From Shouchella xiaoxiensis (GTDB taxonomy: Bacteria; Bacillota; Bacilli; Bacillales; Bacillaceae_D), in contig NZ_JAFBCV010000023.1 in assembly GCF_016907895.1 (NCBI RefSeq), forward strand, positions 1 through 34,006: a stretch of DNA of 34,006 bases. The letters are read 5' to 3'. The translations under genes and the position numbers were made by a program. A model generated the notes under the pieces. It worked only from the letters and a program-made list of their open reading frames with translations. It had not been told where the DNA came from and searched no databases. The stretch's first letter is position 1; each line of letters starts with the position of its first letter. Below are positions 1 through 7,915 of this stretch, one piece after another.

Positions 1-10
1 TTTTGCCCAT
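1..10 (-). CDS. Start of an unidentified gene that runs out of the window
   Basis: Only the first three codons (Met-Gly-Lys) lie inside the window. The call rests on an ATG at bases 10-8 preceded, seven bases away, by a strong ribosome site GGAGGTG (complement of bases 18-24). It lies on the same strand as the response regulator that stops at base 88, so it may be the last gene of that operon. In B. subtilis the comparable yhcY-yhcZ pair is followed by an azoreductase gene, but nothing here shows what this product is. Confidence 0.5.
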
Positions 11-13
11 GCA

Positions 14-66
14 AAAACACCTCCGAATTTGTACTTTGTTCAAGTGTACCATTTCGAAGGTGTTTT
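14..66 (-). promoter_or_regulatory. Hairpin that buries a ribosome site
   Basis: Bases 14-27 and 53-66 form a 14-bp stem with one mismatch around a 25-base loop. In the minus-strand transcript the 3' arm contains the GGAGGTG ribosome site of the gene starting at base 10 and is followed by a short T run. It could act as an intrinsic terminator after the response-regulator gene, as a ribosome-site lock, or both. Confidence 0.55.
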
Positions 67-87
67 ATAGTGTCTCATTTTCTTAGG

Positions 88-732
88 TCAGTCTATTGCA
101 ACCCCTGCTTTTATGGCGAATAAGGCAGCTTGCGTTCGGTCTTGTAATTCAAGCTTGCTTAATAAATGGGAAACATGCGTCTTCACTGTTTTTTCTGAAA
201 TAAATAAAGCACCTGCAATTTCTTTGTTGCTTTTTCCAGTACTAATCTCTTTAAGTACATCGACTTCACGCTCGGTTAATTGATCAAGCTTTTTCTCTAC
301 TTGATTAACAGGTTGGTGTACATGTGACAAAACATGTTTCATAATTCGCGAGTCGAGAGCTGTTTCGCCACTGATAGAAGCTTTTAATGTTTCAACAAGC
401 AAGGAAGGTTCAACATCTTTTAACTGATAACCACATGCTCCAGCGGCCAAGGCAGGAATAACAATATCTTTCTCTGAGTAGCTGGTTAAGATAAACACGC
501 GTGCTGCAGAATCAAGTGTGCAGATTTGTTTCGTAGCCTCAATGCCATTCAACTCTGGCATGTCAATGTCCATTAAAACGATGTCTGGTTTATGTTGTTT
601 GTACAAATTGACGGCTTCCACCCCATTACTTGCTTCGGCTACGATGGTAATGTCAGCAAATGATTCTAAGAAATAGACTAATCCTTTCCTCACAACGTGG
701 TGGTCATCTGCAATCAATATCTTCAATTTCAT
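88..732 (-). CDS. NarL/FixJ-family response regulator (YhcZ/AirR-like)
   Basis: DNA-binding partner of the kinase encoded just upstream. Residues 1-120 are a receiver domain with the acidic pair D9/D10, phospho-acceptor D55 in LMDIDMP, T83 and K105. Residues about 148-210 are a LuxR-type helix-turn-helix (LTEREVDVL, SNKEIA, SEKTVKTHVSHLL). The length of 214 residues and the overall wording match my memory of B. subtilis YhcZ, whose S. aureus relative is AirR. The start ATG overlaps the kinase stop by four bases (ATGA), so the two are translationally coupled. The regulated genes cannot be read from the sequence; the gene starting at base 10 is the nearest candidate. Confidence 0.9.
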   Translation of the reverse strand: MKLKILIADDHHVVRKGLVYFLESFADITIVAEASNGVEAVNLYKQHKPDIVLMDIDMPELNGIEATKQICTLDSAARVFILTSYSEKDIVIPALAAGACGYQLKDVEPSLLVETLKASISGETALDSRIMKHVLSHVHQPVNQVEKKLDQLTEREVDVLKEISTGKSNKEIAGALFISEKTVKTHVSHLLSKLELQDRTQAALFAIKAGVAID

Positions 733-2117
733 TCACTCCATAAATTTGGTATTTGGATGGTCCAGCGTGTCCCCTTTCCAGGTGAAGTATCCAAATGTAC
801 TTGAGCATTTAACTCTTGAACACGTTTTAAAATGGACGTTAAACCAAAAGAATGTGTCGTTTCATCTGGTAAAAAGCCTACGCCATCATCGGAAATGTTA
901 AGAACGATGTTTGATTGATGTTCTCTAATTTGAACAGAAGCTGAGCTTGTTCCCGAATGTTTCTTACAATTGTTAAGGGCTTCTTGAATAATGCGATAAA
1001 CAAGCTCCTCTTGTTTTAACTCTAGGTTCAGTGACTCTATTTCTATATTTGTTTTTACACCGATTAGGCTACTATATTGCTCTACTGCTGACGAAAGTCC
1101 TAAATCTAGTTCTTCTCCCCGTAAGCCGTGAATAATCAAGCGTAGCTCCTTTAAAGCTGCTTTTAATGCGGAGCTTGCTTGGTTGAGATGTTGCTTTGTT
1201 TCTGAATCAGTTGTGCGTAGAGTAAGTCCATTGATGGTCATGTTAACAGAGAATAACAATTGATTCACTGAATCATGGAGTTCTCGAGAAAGCCTTTGTC
1301 GCTCACTGAGTTGTGAGATCACTTTTACAGCTTTGGCAATCCTTTTTCTTTCCACACTCAATGCAATATGCTCACTAATATGTTTACTAATTTCTACTTC
1401 TAACGGAGTCAGTACTTGATCTGTTAGCAATGAAATGGTTGTTTCTCCAGCAACAGCGGAAGCATTCACATTTTTAGTGGAAATGGAAGTGATCGCTAAT
1501 GAGAAATGTTTGTTAATAACATCCTCAAGTGGCTCAAGTCGATCTTCTGAATCTGAGTGTAGTTCTTGTAAGAACAAACCAAGTTTATGGTATAAGAGTG
1601 ACCGTTCTTTCTCATGGTCTACGAGCTCAATCCGCTTAATTGCGGTTCCTATTTGTAAAGCGACCAACTCTAGCAACTGAAGTTCCTCTGTAGAATAATA
1701 ATCTTTTTGAGGATCAGCAATATTAAGAATACCGAGAGCTTCTTCACCTGCATAGATTGGAATGGTCGCGTGATGCGTAATGCCGGCCGTGTCACCCCAG
1801 TTTCGCTCTTCGGCACGTTCTAAGCGCTGGCATTCAATCATATTGACGGCACCTTGAAGCCGCTTATGAAGAAAATCTCTTTTGCACCAGCATCCGCCTT
1901 CTCTTAATGGTGCGCAATTGGATTTCTCTAAAGCAGGCGGGAGTCCAACTGCTGCAACAAGCTTATGTTGTCCTGTGCGGTCAACTTTAAAAATCCAGCC
2001 ACTCGAAAAACGGGTTTCATTTAATAAACTCTTTAAGACAAGCTGTAACATTTTCTGTAAATCTGTCTCAACATTTAATAAAGTTGAGATTGTTTTTATC
2101 GTTTTTAAATAATTCAT
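729..2117 (-). CDS. Soluble GAF-domain sensor histidine kinase with four-cysteine cluster (YhcY/AirS-like)
   Basis: Cytoplasmic kinase of 462 residues with no membrane segment. Residues about 15-165 form a GAF domain, followed by a helical linker, a HisKA_3 dimerisation helix with the phospho-acceptor H281 in ELHDSVNQ, and an HATPase domain with N box (IQEALNNCKKH) and G boxes (ISDDGVGF, FGLTSI). Four cysteines sit at 68, 76, 78 and 96, spaced C-x7-C-x-C-x17-C. S. aureus AirS, a relative, is reported to hold a redox-sensitive Fe-S cluster on GAF cysteines, so oxygen or redox sensing is a reasonable inference. The ATG at 2117 was chosen because GAGAGGA lies six to seven bases upstream; a 13-residue longer reading frame overlaps the preceding gene. 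The signal itself is not shown by the sequence. Confidence 0.88.
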   Translation of the reverse strand: MNYLKTIKTISTLLNVETDLQKMLQLVLKSLLNETRFSSGWIFKVDRTGQHKLVAAVGLPPALEKSNCAPLREGGCWCKRDFLHKRLQGAVNMIECQRLERAEERNWGDTAGITHHATIPIYAGEEALGILNIADPQKDYYSTEELQLLELVALQIGTAIKRIELVDHEKERSLLYHKLGLFLQELHSDSEDRLEPLEDVINKHFSLAITSISTKNVNASAVAGETTISLLTDQVLTPLEVEISKHISEHIALSVERKRIAKAVKVISQLSERQRLSRELHDSVNQLLFSVNMTINGLTLRTTDSETKQHLNQASSALKAALKELRLIIHGLRGEELDLGLSSAVEQYSSLIGVKTNIEIESLNLELKQEELVYRIIQEALNNCKKHSGTSSASVQIREHQSNIVLNISDDGVGFLPDETTHSFGLTSILKRVQELNAQVHLDTSPGKGTRWTIQIPNLWSE

Positions 2118-2133
2118 GCCGGGTCCTCTCTGT

Positions 2134-2979
2134 TTACGAGCAAGGTTCGCATGCAAGCTTTACTTCTATAAGTTCAGGTCTATTAAACAGACGTAATGGG
2201 AATAAGCTATTTCCTAGTCCTCGGCTAACCAACATGATCGTGTCGTTCTCTTCGTGCACACCCTCTGAATAGGTAGGAAAGAACCCTTGTCCTGGTGATA
2301 ATAAACCACCTATTAACGGCAAGCGTATTTGTCCGCCGTGAGCATGACCAGAGAAGACAAGGTCTATCTCGTCTCTTTGATAAGATGAAAAGACTTCGGG
2401 ACGATGAGCTAACAGAATGGTAAACAACTCTTCGTTTATTTGTTGAGCATCAAGTACTTCTTCACTAAACTGGCTTGCATTCATTTGTGGTTCACTATCG
2501 GGATCATCAATCCTAATTAACTGGATAGCTTGCCCATTGTGCTCAATTGTAACGGTTTCATTCCTTAACACTTCAACGCCATAAGAGCGCAACTCTTCTT
2601 CTAATTCGTCAACAATCCCAAGGCGCCATTCATGGTTTCCTGTTACAAAATAGACAGGTGCGACCTCAACCAATTGTTCCATTAAAGCAGTTCCCTCACC
2701 ATTATTAGAAGAATACGAGTCGATGAGGTCGCCAGTCATAAAAATAACATCAGGTTCTTGTTTGATGACTTTAGAAATGAGACGTTGATTTTGGTTGCCG
2801 AACTCTTTTGAATGAAGATCAGAGAGGTGGGTGATTGTAAACCCATCAAATGCTGCTGGAATGTCTGCTGATCGTATCGTGTGCGATGATTGCACAAGCC
2901 CATTGTTTTGCGTGTAAAAGAAGTAAATGGCTCCGGTCAATAGAAGGATAAAGATTATAATGGTCTTTCGACTAAACAC
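2134..2979 (-). CDS. Membrane-anchored metallophosphoesterase (YkuE/YaeI-like)
   Basis: Calcineurin-type phosphoesterase of 281 residues. One N-terminal membrane segment (residues about 5-22) places the catalytic domain on the outer face. The metal-binding series is complete: HLSDLH, GDLID, GNHEW, LAHRPE and SGHAHGGQIR. Relatives in this family include YkuE/YaeI-type enzymes; the natural substrate is not clear. The start is read as GTG at 2979, because AAAGGG lies eight bases before it; the longer frame would begin at a TTG at 3000 without a ribosome site. The stop is only 16 bases from the kinase ATG, so this gene probably heads an operon with the two-component pair, which suggests envelope-related or co-regulated function. 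Confidence 0.85.
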   Translation of the reverse strand: MFSRKTIIIFILLLTGAIYFFYTQNNGLVQSSHTIRSADIPAAFDGFTITHLSDLHSKEFGNQNQRLISKVIKQEPDVIFMTGDLIDSYSSNNGEGTALMEQLVEVAPVYFVTGNHEWRLGIVDELEEELRSYGVEVLRNETVTIEHNGQAIQLIRIDDPDSEPQMNASQFSEEVLDAQQINEELFTILLAHRPEVFSSYQRDEIDLVFSGHAHGGQIRLPLIGGLLSPGQGFFPTYSEGVHEENDTIMLVSRGLGNSLFPLRLFNRPELIEVKLACEPCS

Positions 2980-3063
2980 AGGCACGACCCTTTCGCTCAA
3001 AAACTAATTTTATAAGGTTATGTATGAACGTCTGTTAAACAAGATAGCGTAAACAATAGAATG

Positions 3064-3570
3064 TTAGCTTTTTTTGGCTCTTAACATTTCTAAATCAGGT
3101 GCACCAAGCGAGTGATTCCAATCAACTAGTTCCATTGAATCACGATCTAATGTGGTAAGGATTGCTTCTGCCAATGAGGTTTGTTTGAGTGAATCATGAT
3201 AGGCTTTCTGGGCATTAGTAAAGATCGTCTCTAGACGTTCTGATCCAACTTTAGCAGCATCTGTCTCTGGGAATACACGTTGAATAAGGCCTTCCGTTTT
3301 CAAGAAAGGGTCTTCTCCCTCTATTGCTTTTAAAATATCAAGCATGGAGATCGTTTCTGGTGAACGGGCAAGTGAAAAGCCACCACTGTTTCCAGGTGCA
3401 CTTGTAATTAGTCGTCCGACAACTAACTTGCGCATTACTTTTTTTAAATAGGATGGGGAAACGTTAATACGGCTTGATATTGTATCACTTTTTACATGTT
3501 GCTTTCCTTTTTGAGTAGCTAAAATGACGAGAATACAGACGGCTTGTTCGACTCCGCTTTTAATTTTCAT
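3064..3570 (-). CDS. Rrf2-family transcriptional regulator without Fe-S cysteines
   Basis: Winged-helix regulator of 168 residues. The N-terminal half holds the Rrf2 pattern (SGVEQAVCILVIL, a recognition helix around VSPSYLKKVMRKL, and the wing GNSGGFSLAR). Cluster-bearing members such as IscR or NsrR carry three cysteines in the middle of the protein; here the only cysteine lies near the N terminus, so an Fe-S cofactor is unlikely, as in YwnA-like or CymR-type members. ATG at 3570 is used; the frame also has an upstream GTG at 3582 with no better ribosome site. It is divergent from the hydrolase gene that starts at 3706, the most obvious target through the shared 135-base gap. Confidence 0.85.
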   Translation of the reverse strand: MKIKSGVEQAVCILVILATQKGKQHVKSDTISSRINVSPSYLKKVMRKLVVGRLITSAPGNSGGFSLARSPETISMLDILKAIEGEDPFLKTEGLIQRVFPETDAAKVGSERLETIFTNAQKAYHDSLKQTSLAEAILTTLDRDSMELVDWNHSLGAPDLEMLRAKKS

Positions 3571-3705
3571 AAACAATCGCACCCTTTTCTAAAACAGTCT
3601 ATTTTTACTATAAAGTTATGAGATTCTCAAAGCAATCAGTTTTTGCTTAAAAAGTATGGTAAGTTAAAAAGGAAACCAACTAAAAGGAAACGGAGGTGAA
3701 GAAAA

Positions 3706-4425
3706 ATGTTTAACTTTATTGGATGTGGCAGCGCGTTTCACACGACTTTAGGGAATAATGGTGCCTATCTAAAGAAAGATCAGACTTTGTACATGATTGA
3801 TTGTGGAAGTTCAACCTTTCATCGTTTAGTTGCTCATAACCTTTTAGAAGACGTGAAGCGGATAGATATTCTAATGACGCATACGCATCCAGACCATATC
3901 GGGTCTTTAGGAGACCTTATTTTCTATTCCTATTTTAAATTAAACCCAGCCTTTACACCGAAGGTAACTGTTATTGCCCCAAAACCATTATTAGAAGAAG
4001 TAAAGGCGATCGCATCTAAAATGGGTGTTGAGGACCTTCAAGTAAGCTGGCAGGAGGTTTCTACGTCCTCAATGTTTGAAACCTTTACAATCAATCCTGT
4101 TTCTGTTGAGCATGCAGAGACCCTTACTTGTTTTGGCTATGAGTTTATTAAAGGTAATGAACGTTATTATTACAGCGGGGATGCGAATGCTATTCCTGAT
4201 TTTATTCTCAAACAGTTGCTTAAAGGTAATTATACTCTATTTTTCCAAGATACGTCAGGTGCTGATTATGAAGGAAATGTTCATTTGTCGTTGCGGGAAT
4301 TAAACGAACTAATCCCACCATCATATCGTGCCACTGTATGTTGTATGCATCTTGATGAAGCATTTCCAATAGAAGAAGCAAGAAAAAGTGGGTATCAGCT
4401 AGCAATTGATTCATTAATAAAATAA
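3706..4425 (+). CDS. Metallo-beta-lactamase-fold hydrolase (RNase Z-like subgroup)
   Basis: Cytoplasmic protein of 239 residues with the metallo-beta-lactamase signature THTHPDH at 58-64 (H59, H61, D63, H64) followed by IGSLGDL. Further likely metal ligands are the histidine in VEHAETL, the aspartate in SGDAN and the histidine in CMHLDE. The layout resembles the RNase Z/YhfI-like branch, but the exosite arm of true tRNase Z is not seen, so the substrate is unknown. A strong ribosome site (CGGAGGTGA) precedes the ATG. The gene is monocistronic, ends at a shared terminator, and lies opposite an Rrf2 regulator. Confidence 0.85.
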   Translation: MFNFIGCGSAFHTTLGNNGAYLKKDQTLYMIDCGSSTFHRLVAHNLLEDVKRIDILMTHTHPDHIGSLGDLIFYSYFKLNPAFTPKVTVIAPKPLLEEVKAIASKMGVEDLQVSWQEVSTSSMFETFTINPVSVEHAETLTCFGYEFIKGNERYYYSGDANAIPDFILKQLLKGNYTLFFQDTSGADYEGNVHLSLRELNELIPPSYRATVCCMHLDEAFPIEEARKSGYQLAIDSLIK

Positions 4426-4426
4426 T

Positions 4427-4461
4427 AAACAACAGCTTCCTGTTAAGGTAAGCTGTTGTTT
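4427..4461. terminator. Bidirectional terminator between converging genes
   Basis: A perfect 12-bp stem (4427-4438 with 4450-4461) around an 11-base loop lies between the hydrolase on plus and the anchored protein on minus. T or A runs on both sides allow use in both directions. The stop codon of the minus-strand gene (4443-4445) lies in the loop, so its last codons form half of the stem. Confidence 0.8.
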
Positions 4462-5675
4462 GGCAATAGCACAAAGTCAAAGTTATAGTCATCACTTGCA
4501 AACAAAGAATCTTCTGATTGGATGCTCCCTTTATATACTAAATCGTTCGTCTTAGGATCAAATACGGTTATAAGCGCTATCTCAGATGTAGATGTTGGCT
4601 GAAGAGCGAGCTGATAGATAAGACCATGAATCATTTGCTGTGTGCTATGGTAGTTCGCTGCCGGTAGAGGGTGATAATGAATGTTCTCTAGTTGGTTTAG
4701 TGGGACATAAACATAGCCTGTTTCCGATGTAGCTTCAGATGAGTAAGGTTCGAGCAAAATTAACTGATCGTGATCTTGGACAGCCCACCAAGAATCTTCT
4801 GATTTTGCTAAATCAAGTGTTTCCTCAACAAGACTAGATTGTATTTCTCCTGTACCATAGGCGTAGCTAAATAGTTCATAGGGTTTGTTTGAGTAGGAAT
4901 AAGGGGTATTGAGCTCATCTTCTTGAACAGAATACCACGACAAATAAGAGCTAGGTGGAAAGTAACTGTTAAAATAGACACTCCCGGTATACGTTGCTTT
5001 TTCCGCAACTTGAAACATCCCGATTGAATCAGCACTTGCCCTTTTAAAAAGTTCCTTCCTGTTAACTGAGGAGGGATCATTTATAGCAAACTCGTACATA
5101 ACAAGCGAGTTTTCACTGTAACGAAGCTCTTCAATAGCAACATAGAGCTTCGCTTGATGCAGCTGAATATCAACGATATAGGAGCTAAATAAATCATCAG
5201 AAAACTGAGTTGAGAAGGAAAGCGTCATTTCATTTTGGCGTTCTAGTAGATCAATTGAAAGTACTTCTGGGCTCGTGGATAATAAGCCTGTTCTTGTTTC
5301 TGCTGAAATAATAAACGTATCATCTACATAAAAAGAATGGGTAAATTGTTTACCTCGAAAAAAGGAACGATGTTGTCCGACAAGCTCATCTAAATAAGGA
5401 TCGAAATAGCTATCAAGTGATGAACGTTTTAATTCTGGTGTATAAGCTGTCTCATTATGAACAAGGTAGGATGATGACAGCTCACCTGGATGTGAGTAAT
5501 CGGCCGCCTCAATCTCGACACCGGACCATACATCTCTTGTCTCAAACTCTGTTTCAATGTATAAAGGTACAAACTCTTCCGTTTCTGCTTGATTGGTGAG
5601 GTAAGCAGTTCCTCTCCAAATAAAAACAAGAACAATAAAAGCGATCAGTAGCAGGCTATAGGTATATTTTTTCAT
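4443..5675 (-). CDS. Membrane-anchored extracellular protein of an ABC transporter operon, family not recognised
   Basis: Protein of 410 residues. Residues about 5-22 form a single membrane anchor without a lipobox, and the rest is acidic, rich in Tyr and Ser, and probably extracellular. No enzymatic motif is visible. Recurring hydrophobic strands alternating with D/S/N-rich turns would fit a beta-propeller-like fold, but this is a guess. It is the last gene of a GntR-ATPase-permease operon, 15 bases after the permease, with GAAGGG before the ATG. The position suggests an accessory or sensor protein working with the permease at the membrane. The stop codon lies inside the terminator loop. Confidence 0.75.
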   Translation of the reverse strand: MKKYTYSLLLIAFIVLVFIWRGTAYLTNQAETEEFVPLYIETEFETRDVWSGVEIEAADYSHPGELSSSYLVHNETAYTPELKRSSLDSYFDPYLDELVGQHRSFFRGKQFTHSFYVDDTFIISAETRTGLLSTSPEVLSIDLLERQNEMTLSFSTQFSDDLFSSYIVDIQLHQAKLYVAIEELRYSENSLVMYEFAINDPSSVNRKELFKRASADSIGMFQVAEKATYTGSVYFNSYFPPSSYLSWYSVQEDELNTPYSYSNKPYELFSYAYGTGEIQSSLVEETLDLAKSEDSWWAVQDHDQLILLEPYSSEATSETGYVYVPLNQLENIHYHPLPAANYHSTQQMIHGLIYQLALQPTSTSEIALITVFDPKTNDLVYKGSIQSEDSLFASDDYNFDFVLLPNNSLP

Positions 5676-5690
5676 AAGACCCTTCTTTCC

Positions 5691-6515
5691 CTACGCAGTG
5701 ATGTAGGAATGTAGTAAGCGGTAGGATAGAAATAGATTTAAGCCAATCAACAATAAGCAGAAAGCTATTTGGACAATGATTAATTCTGAAGGATAAATGG
5801 TATGATCGAGTGCCAGTGAGATACCTATGTAGCTGCAAAAAGAGAACAAGGCAAAAAGACATGCACCCAAAAAACCTTTTATTCGAAAGGAACGTTCCAA
5901 CAAGATCATTGTGCTCAACGTAATCAAAAAAAGAAGAAATAAAACAAGGCTTTTAAGAATAAGAAGCCAGTGGATATCGGTATAACCGACAGGCCAAATG
6001 GGCGTAAACAAATTCATAAAAAAGAAAGTACTGGATTTTTCAACCATGGCAGCTGGCAGACGAATGTGTAAGATCAGCTCATGTAAAGGAATAAGCGCTA
6101 TTTGTAAAGTATAGACAGTGAGCAACATGATAAGGATGGCGGTTAATTTAGAAAATAAGAGATTGACTCGATTGATCGGCAGGAGCAATAACCGATAAAT
6201 AAAGGAGTGTTTCCCAACCCATTCTCGGTACCAAATAAAAACAGCATAAAGACAAACACTTATAAACGATGCATAGAATGGGAGGAGGTAAAAAAAGGAT
6301 TGATCAGCGATTGCTACAATTGAAACGGGTCCGTAATCGCGAACAAATTGTTCAATTGATAAGCCATATTGAAATTCATGTTGCATCGTTTGGTATAAAA
6401 AATGTTGATGAAAGAATAAGTAAAGGGTTTGCGCAATAGCAAAGAGCACAAGCAAGCCAACGAACCACGGCATCACTCGTTTTAATTCAAAGTGCGTTAG
6501 TTTTATGTAATTCAA
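5691..6515 (-). CDS. ABC transporter permease (ABC-2/YtrC-D-like)
   Basis: Integral membrane protein of 274 residues with about six hydrophobic segments, starting near residue 14 (WFVGLLVLFAIAQTLYLFF) and ending near the C terminus (IAFCLLLIGLNLFL). It is the membrane part of the ATPase encoded just upstream and lacks the EAA loop of importers, as in ABC-2-type exporters. The start is a TTG at 6515, supported by GAGGTG eight bases upstream and by a four-base overlap (TTGA) with the ATPase stop. The substrate is unknown; related YtrA-controlled systems respond to cell-wall-active compounds. Confidence 0.82.
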   Translation of the reverse strand: MNYIKLTHFELKRVMPWFVGLLVLFAIAQTLYLFFHQHFLYQTMQHEFQYGLSIEQFVRDYGPVSIVAIADQSFFYLLPFYASFISVCLYAVFIWYREWVGKHSFIYRLLLLPINRVNLLFSKLTAILIMLLTVYTLQIALIPLHELILHIRLPAAMVEKSSTFFFMNLFTPIWPVGYTDIHWLLILKSLVLFLLFLITLSTMILLERSFRIKGFLGACLFALFSFCSYIGISLALDHTIYPSELIIVQIAFCLLLIGLNLFLSYRLLHSYITA

Positions 6516-7201
6516 GGTCGGTACACCTCACGCATGACGTCTTCAATAGATTTCCCTTCATTTAAACGCATGTCTTCAGTATTAAATTCTTTTAATACGT
6601 AACCTTCATCAAGCAAGACTGCTTTATCGATTAAATGTTCGATGTCCTTTATCTCATGTGTAGTTAGTAAAATGCCACGATCCTCTAAAAAGCCACTAGA
6701 AAATAACTCGGTAATTTGCTCTCTGCTAAAAATATCAATTCCAGAGAACGGCTCGTCCATTAAGATATAGCGCACATCTAAAGAAAGTCCCAAAAGCAAG
6801 TTTACTTTTGCGGAATTCCCCTTTGATAAGTCTCCAATTTTTGTTTTTCGGTTTAATTTTAGAAAAGACAGTAAGTCATTCGCTCGTGAATGATTCCAGT
6901 TCGAATAAAAATCACGCATGAAATGAATTGAATCATTAATTGTCATTGAAGGTGGGACAGGAATCGTATCGGGAATAAACGTAATCTCTTCATAACGTTT
7001 AGGGGTTAATGGTTCTTGGTCAATTGTAATTGAGCCTGAAGTCGTTGGCGTTAAGTTAGAAATCATTTTTAAAAGGGTTGTTTTCCCAACACCGTTAATG
7101 CCAACCAGACAGGTAATTTCATTTGGATGAACAGTGAAAGAAACATCATGGAGTATTTTCTTTCTCCCATACTTCTTTGAGACATGTGTTAATTTAATCA
7201 T
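6512..7201 (-). CDS. ABC transporter ATP-binding protein (YtrB-like)
   Basis: ATPase of 229 residues. Walker A is GINGVGKT (34-41), Walker B is YILMDEP followed by the D-loop SGID, and the H switch is LTTHE. The signature motif reads LSKGN rather than LSGGQ, a variant common in this exporter group. The ATG at 7201 overlaps the regulator stop by eight bases; a longer frame starting 49 codons earlier runs through the regulator gene and is rejected. Coupled translation with the regulator and the permease indicates one operon. Confidence 0.87.
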   Translation of the reverse strand: MIKLTHVSKKYGRKKILHDVSFTVHPNEITCLVGINGVGKTTLLKMISNLTPTTSGSITIDQEPLTPKRYEEITFIPDTIPVPPSMTINDSIHFMRDFYSNWNHSRANDLLSFLKLNRKTKIGDLSKGNSAKVNLLLGLSLDVRYILMDEPFSGIDIFSREQITELFSSGFLEDRGILLTTHEIKDIEHLIDKAVLLDEGYVLKEFNTEDMRLNEGKSIEDVMREVYRP

Positions 7202-7574
7202 GGTCAGCGTCACTTTCTTTATAACGTTTTTGCAATAGCTCAATGACTTCTTCAAGTGGGACCTGGATGGAGTTGATTGAATGAAGAAAAGCGTCAACAG
7301 AATCATGAATAAGTTCGGTCCGGATTGAATGAAGAACGTCTTGATCATAGGTTATTCTACTTGGTTTATTTCGTTCAGTATGAATTAAGAGGGCATCTTC
7401 CATTTCTTTATAGGCACGCTGGGCCGTGTTAGGGTTAATCTTAAGTGCCGTACCAAGTTCTCGACGCGAGGGAATTTCTTGACCAGCTTTTAGTTGACCA
7501 GAAGCAATCTGTTCTTTAAAAGAACGAATGACCTGGATGTAAACTGGCTCACGATTATTAAACATGATGTTCAT
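7194..7574 (-). CDS. GntR-family repressor, YtrA subfamily
   Basis: Regulator of 126 residues. Residues 8-75 are a GntR winged helix (PVYIQVIRSFKEQIASGQL, IPSRRELG, INPNTAQRAYKEME). The short helical C-terminal tail of about 45 residues, with no effector-binding domain, is typical of the YtrA subfamily, which represses its own ABC operon and is relieved by envelope stress. AAGGAG lies ten bases before the ATG. It is the first gene of the operon, and a YtrA-like dyad overlaps its promoter, in keeping with autoregulation. Confidence 0.88.
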   Translation of the reverse strand: MNIMFNNREPVYIQVIRSFKEQIASGQLKAGQEIPSRRELGTALKINPNTAQRAYKEMEDALLIHTERNKPSRITYDQDVLHSIRTELIHDSVDAFLHSINSIQVPLEEVIELLQKRYKESDADHD

Positions 7575-7651
7575 TAGAAGGAAACTCCTTTTCTATTCGT
7601 TTCAACAATAATAAGAGTCGAGAGGTAAAATTTTCAACTATTAATTATCTT

Positions 7652-7685
7652 AGTGTATTGTATGATTCATACACATAGGAGTCAA
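7652..7685 (-). promoter_or_regulatory. Promoter and putative YtrA-type operator of the GntR-ABC operon
   Basis: On the minus strand a -35 TTGACT (7680-7685) and a -10 TACAAT (7657-7662) are 17 bases apart. The -10 and spacer are covered by two overlapping dyads: AGTGTA (7652-7657) with TACACA (7670-7675), 12 bases between, and the perfect 15-base palindrome TGTATGATTCATACA (7659-7673). As I recall, the B. subtilis YtrA site is AGTGTA and TACACT with a gap of about 13 bases, so the first dyad is close to the known site. Confidence 0.68.
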
Positions 7686-7915
7686 CGCTTTTTTGAATGT
7701 TTCAGTGATGATGAGCATAATCTTTAAAGATAAGGTTTATTGCTTAGAGATAAAGGGAATTTACATTGTGATAATTTGCCCAACCTATAAATTGTAAGAA
7801 TTTCGTAGGCAATCGAACCTTTTTGTCGTACACTAGGGATATTATTTACAGTGACTGTTCTAAACGCGTGATGAGACATTGTCCTCATGGAAATGAATAG
7901 GAGGAAGGCTGTTTT
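7686..7915. other. Leader region between divergent genes
   Basis: The regulator and the NYN gene are separated by 341 bases (7575-7915). Beyond the operator at 7652-7685 this part is AT-rich and shows no coding frame with a ribosome site. A TTGTCG at about 7833 with TATTAT-like sequence after it may be the NYN gene promoter, but the spacing is poor, so no promoter is called. Confidence 0.35.

Noticed and set aside
7202-7348. 49-codon extension of the ABC ATPase
   Set aside because: It lies wholly inside the GntR gene in another frame; the ATG at 7201 gives the normal family length.
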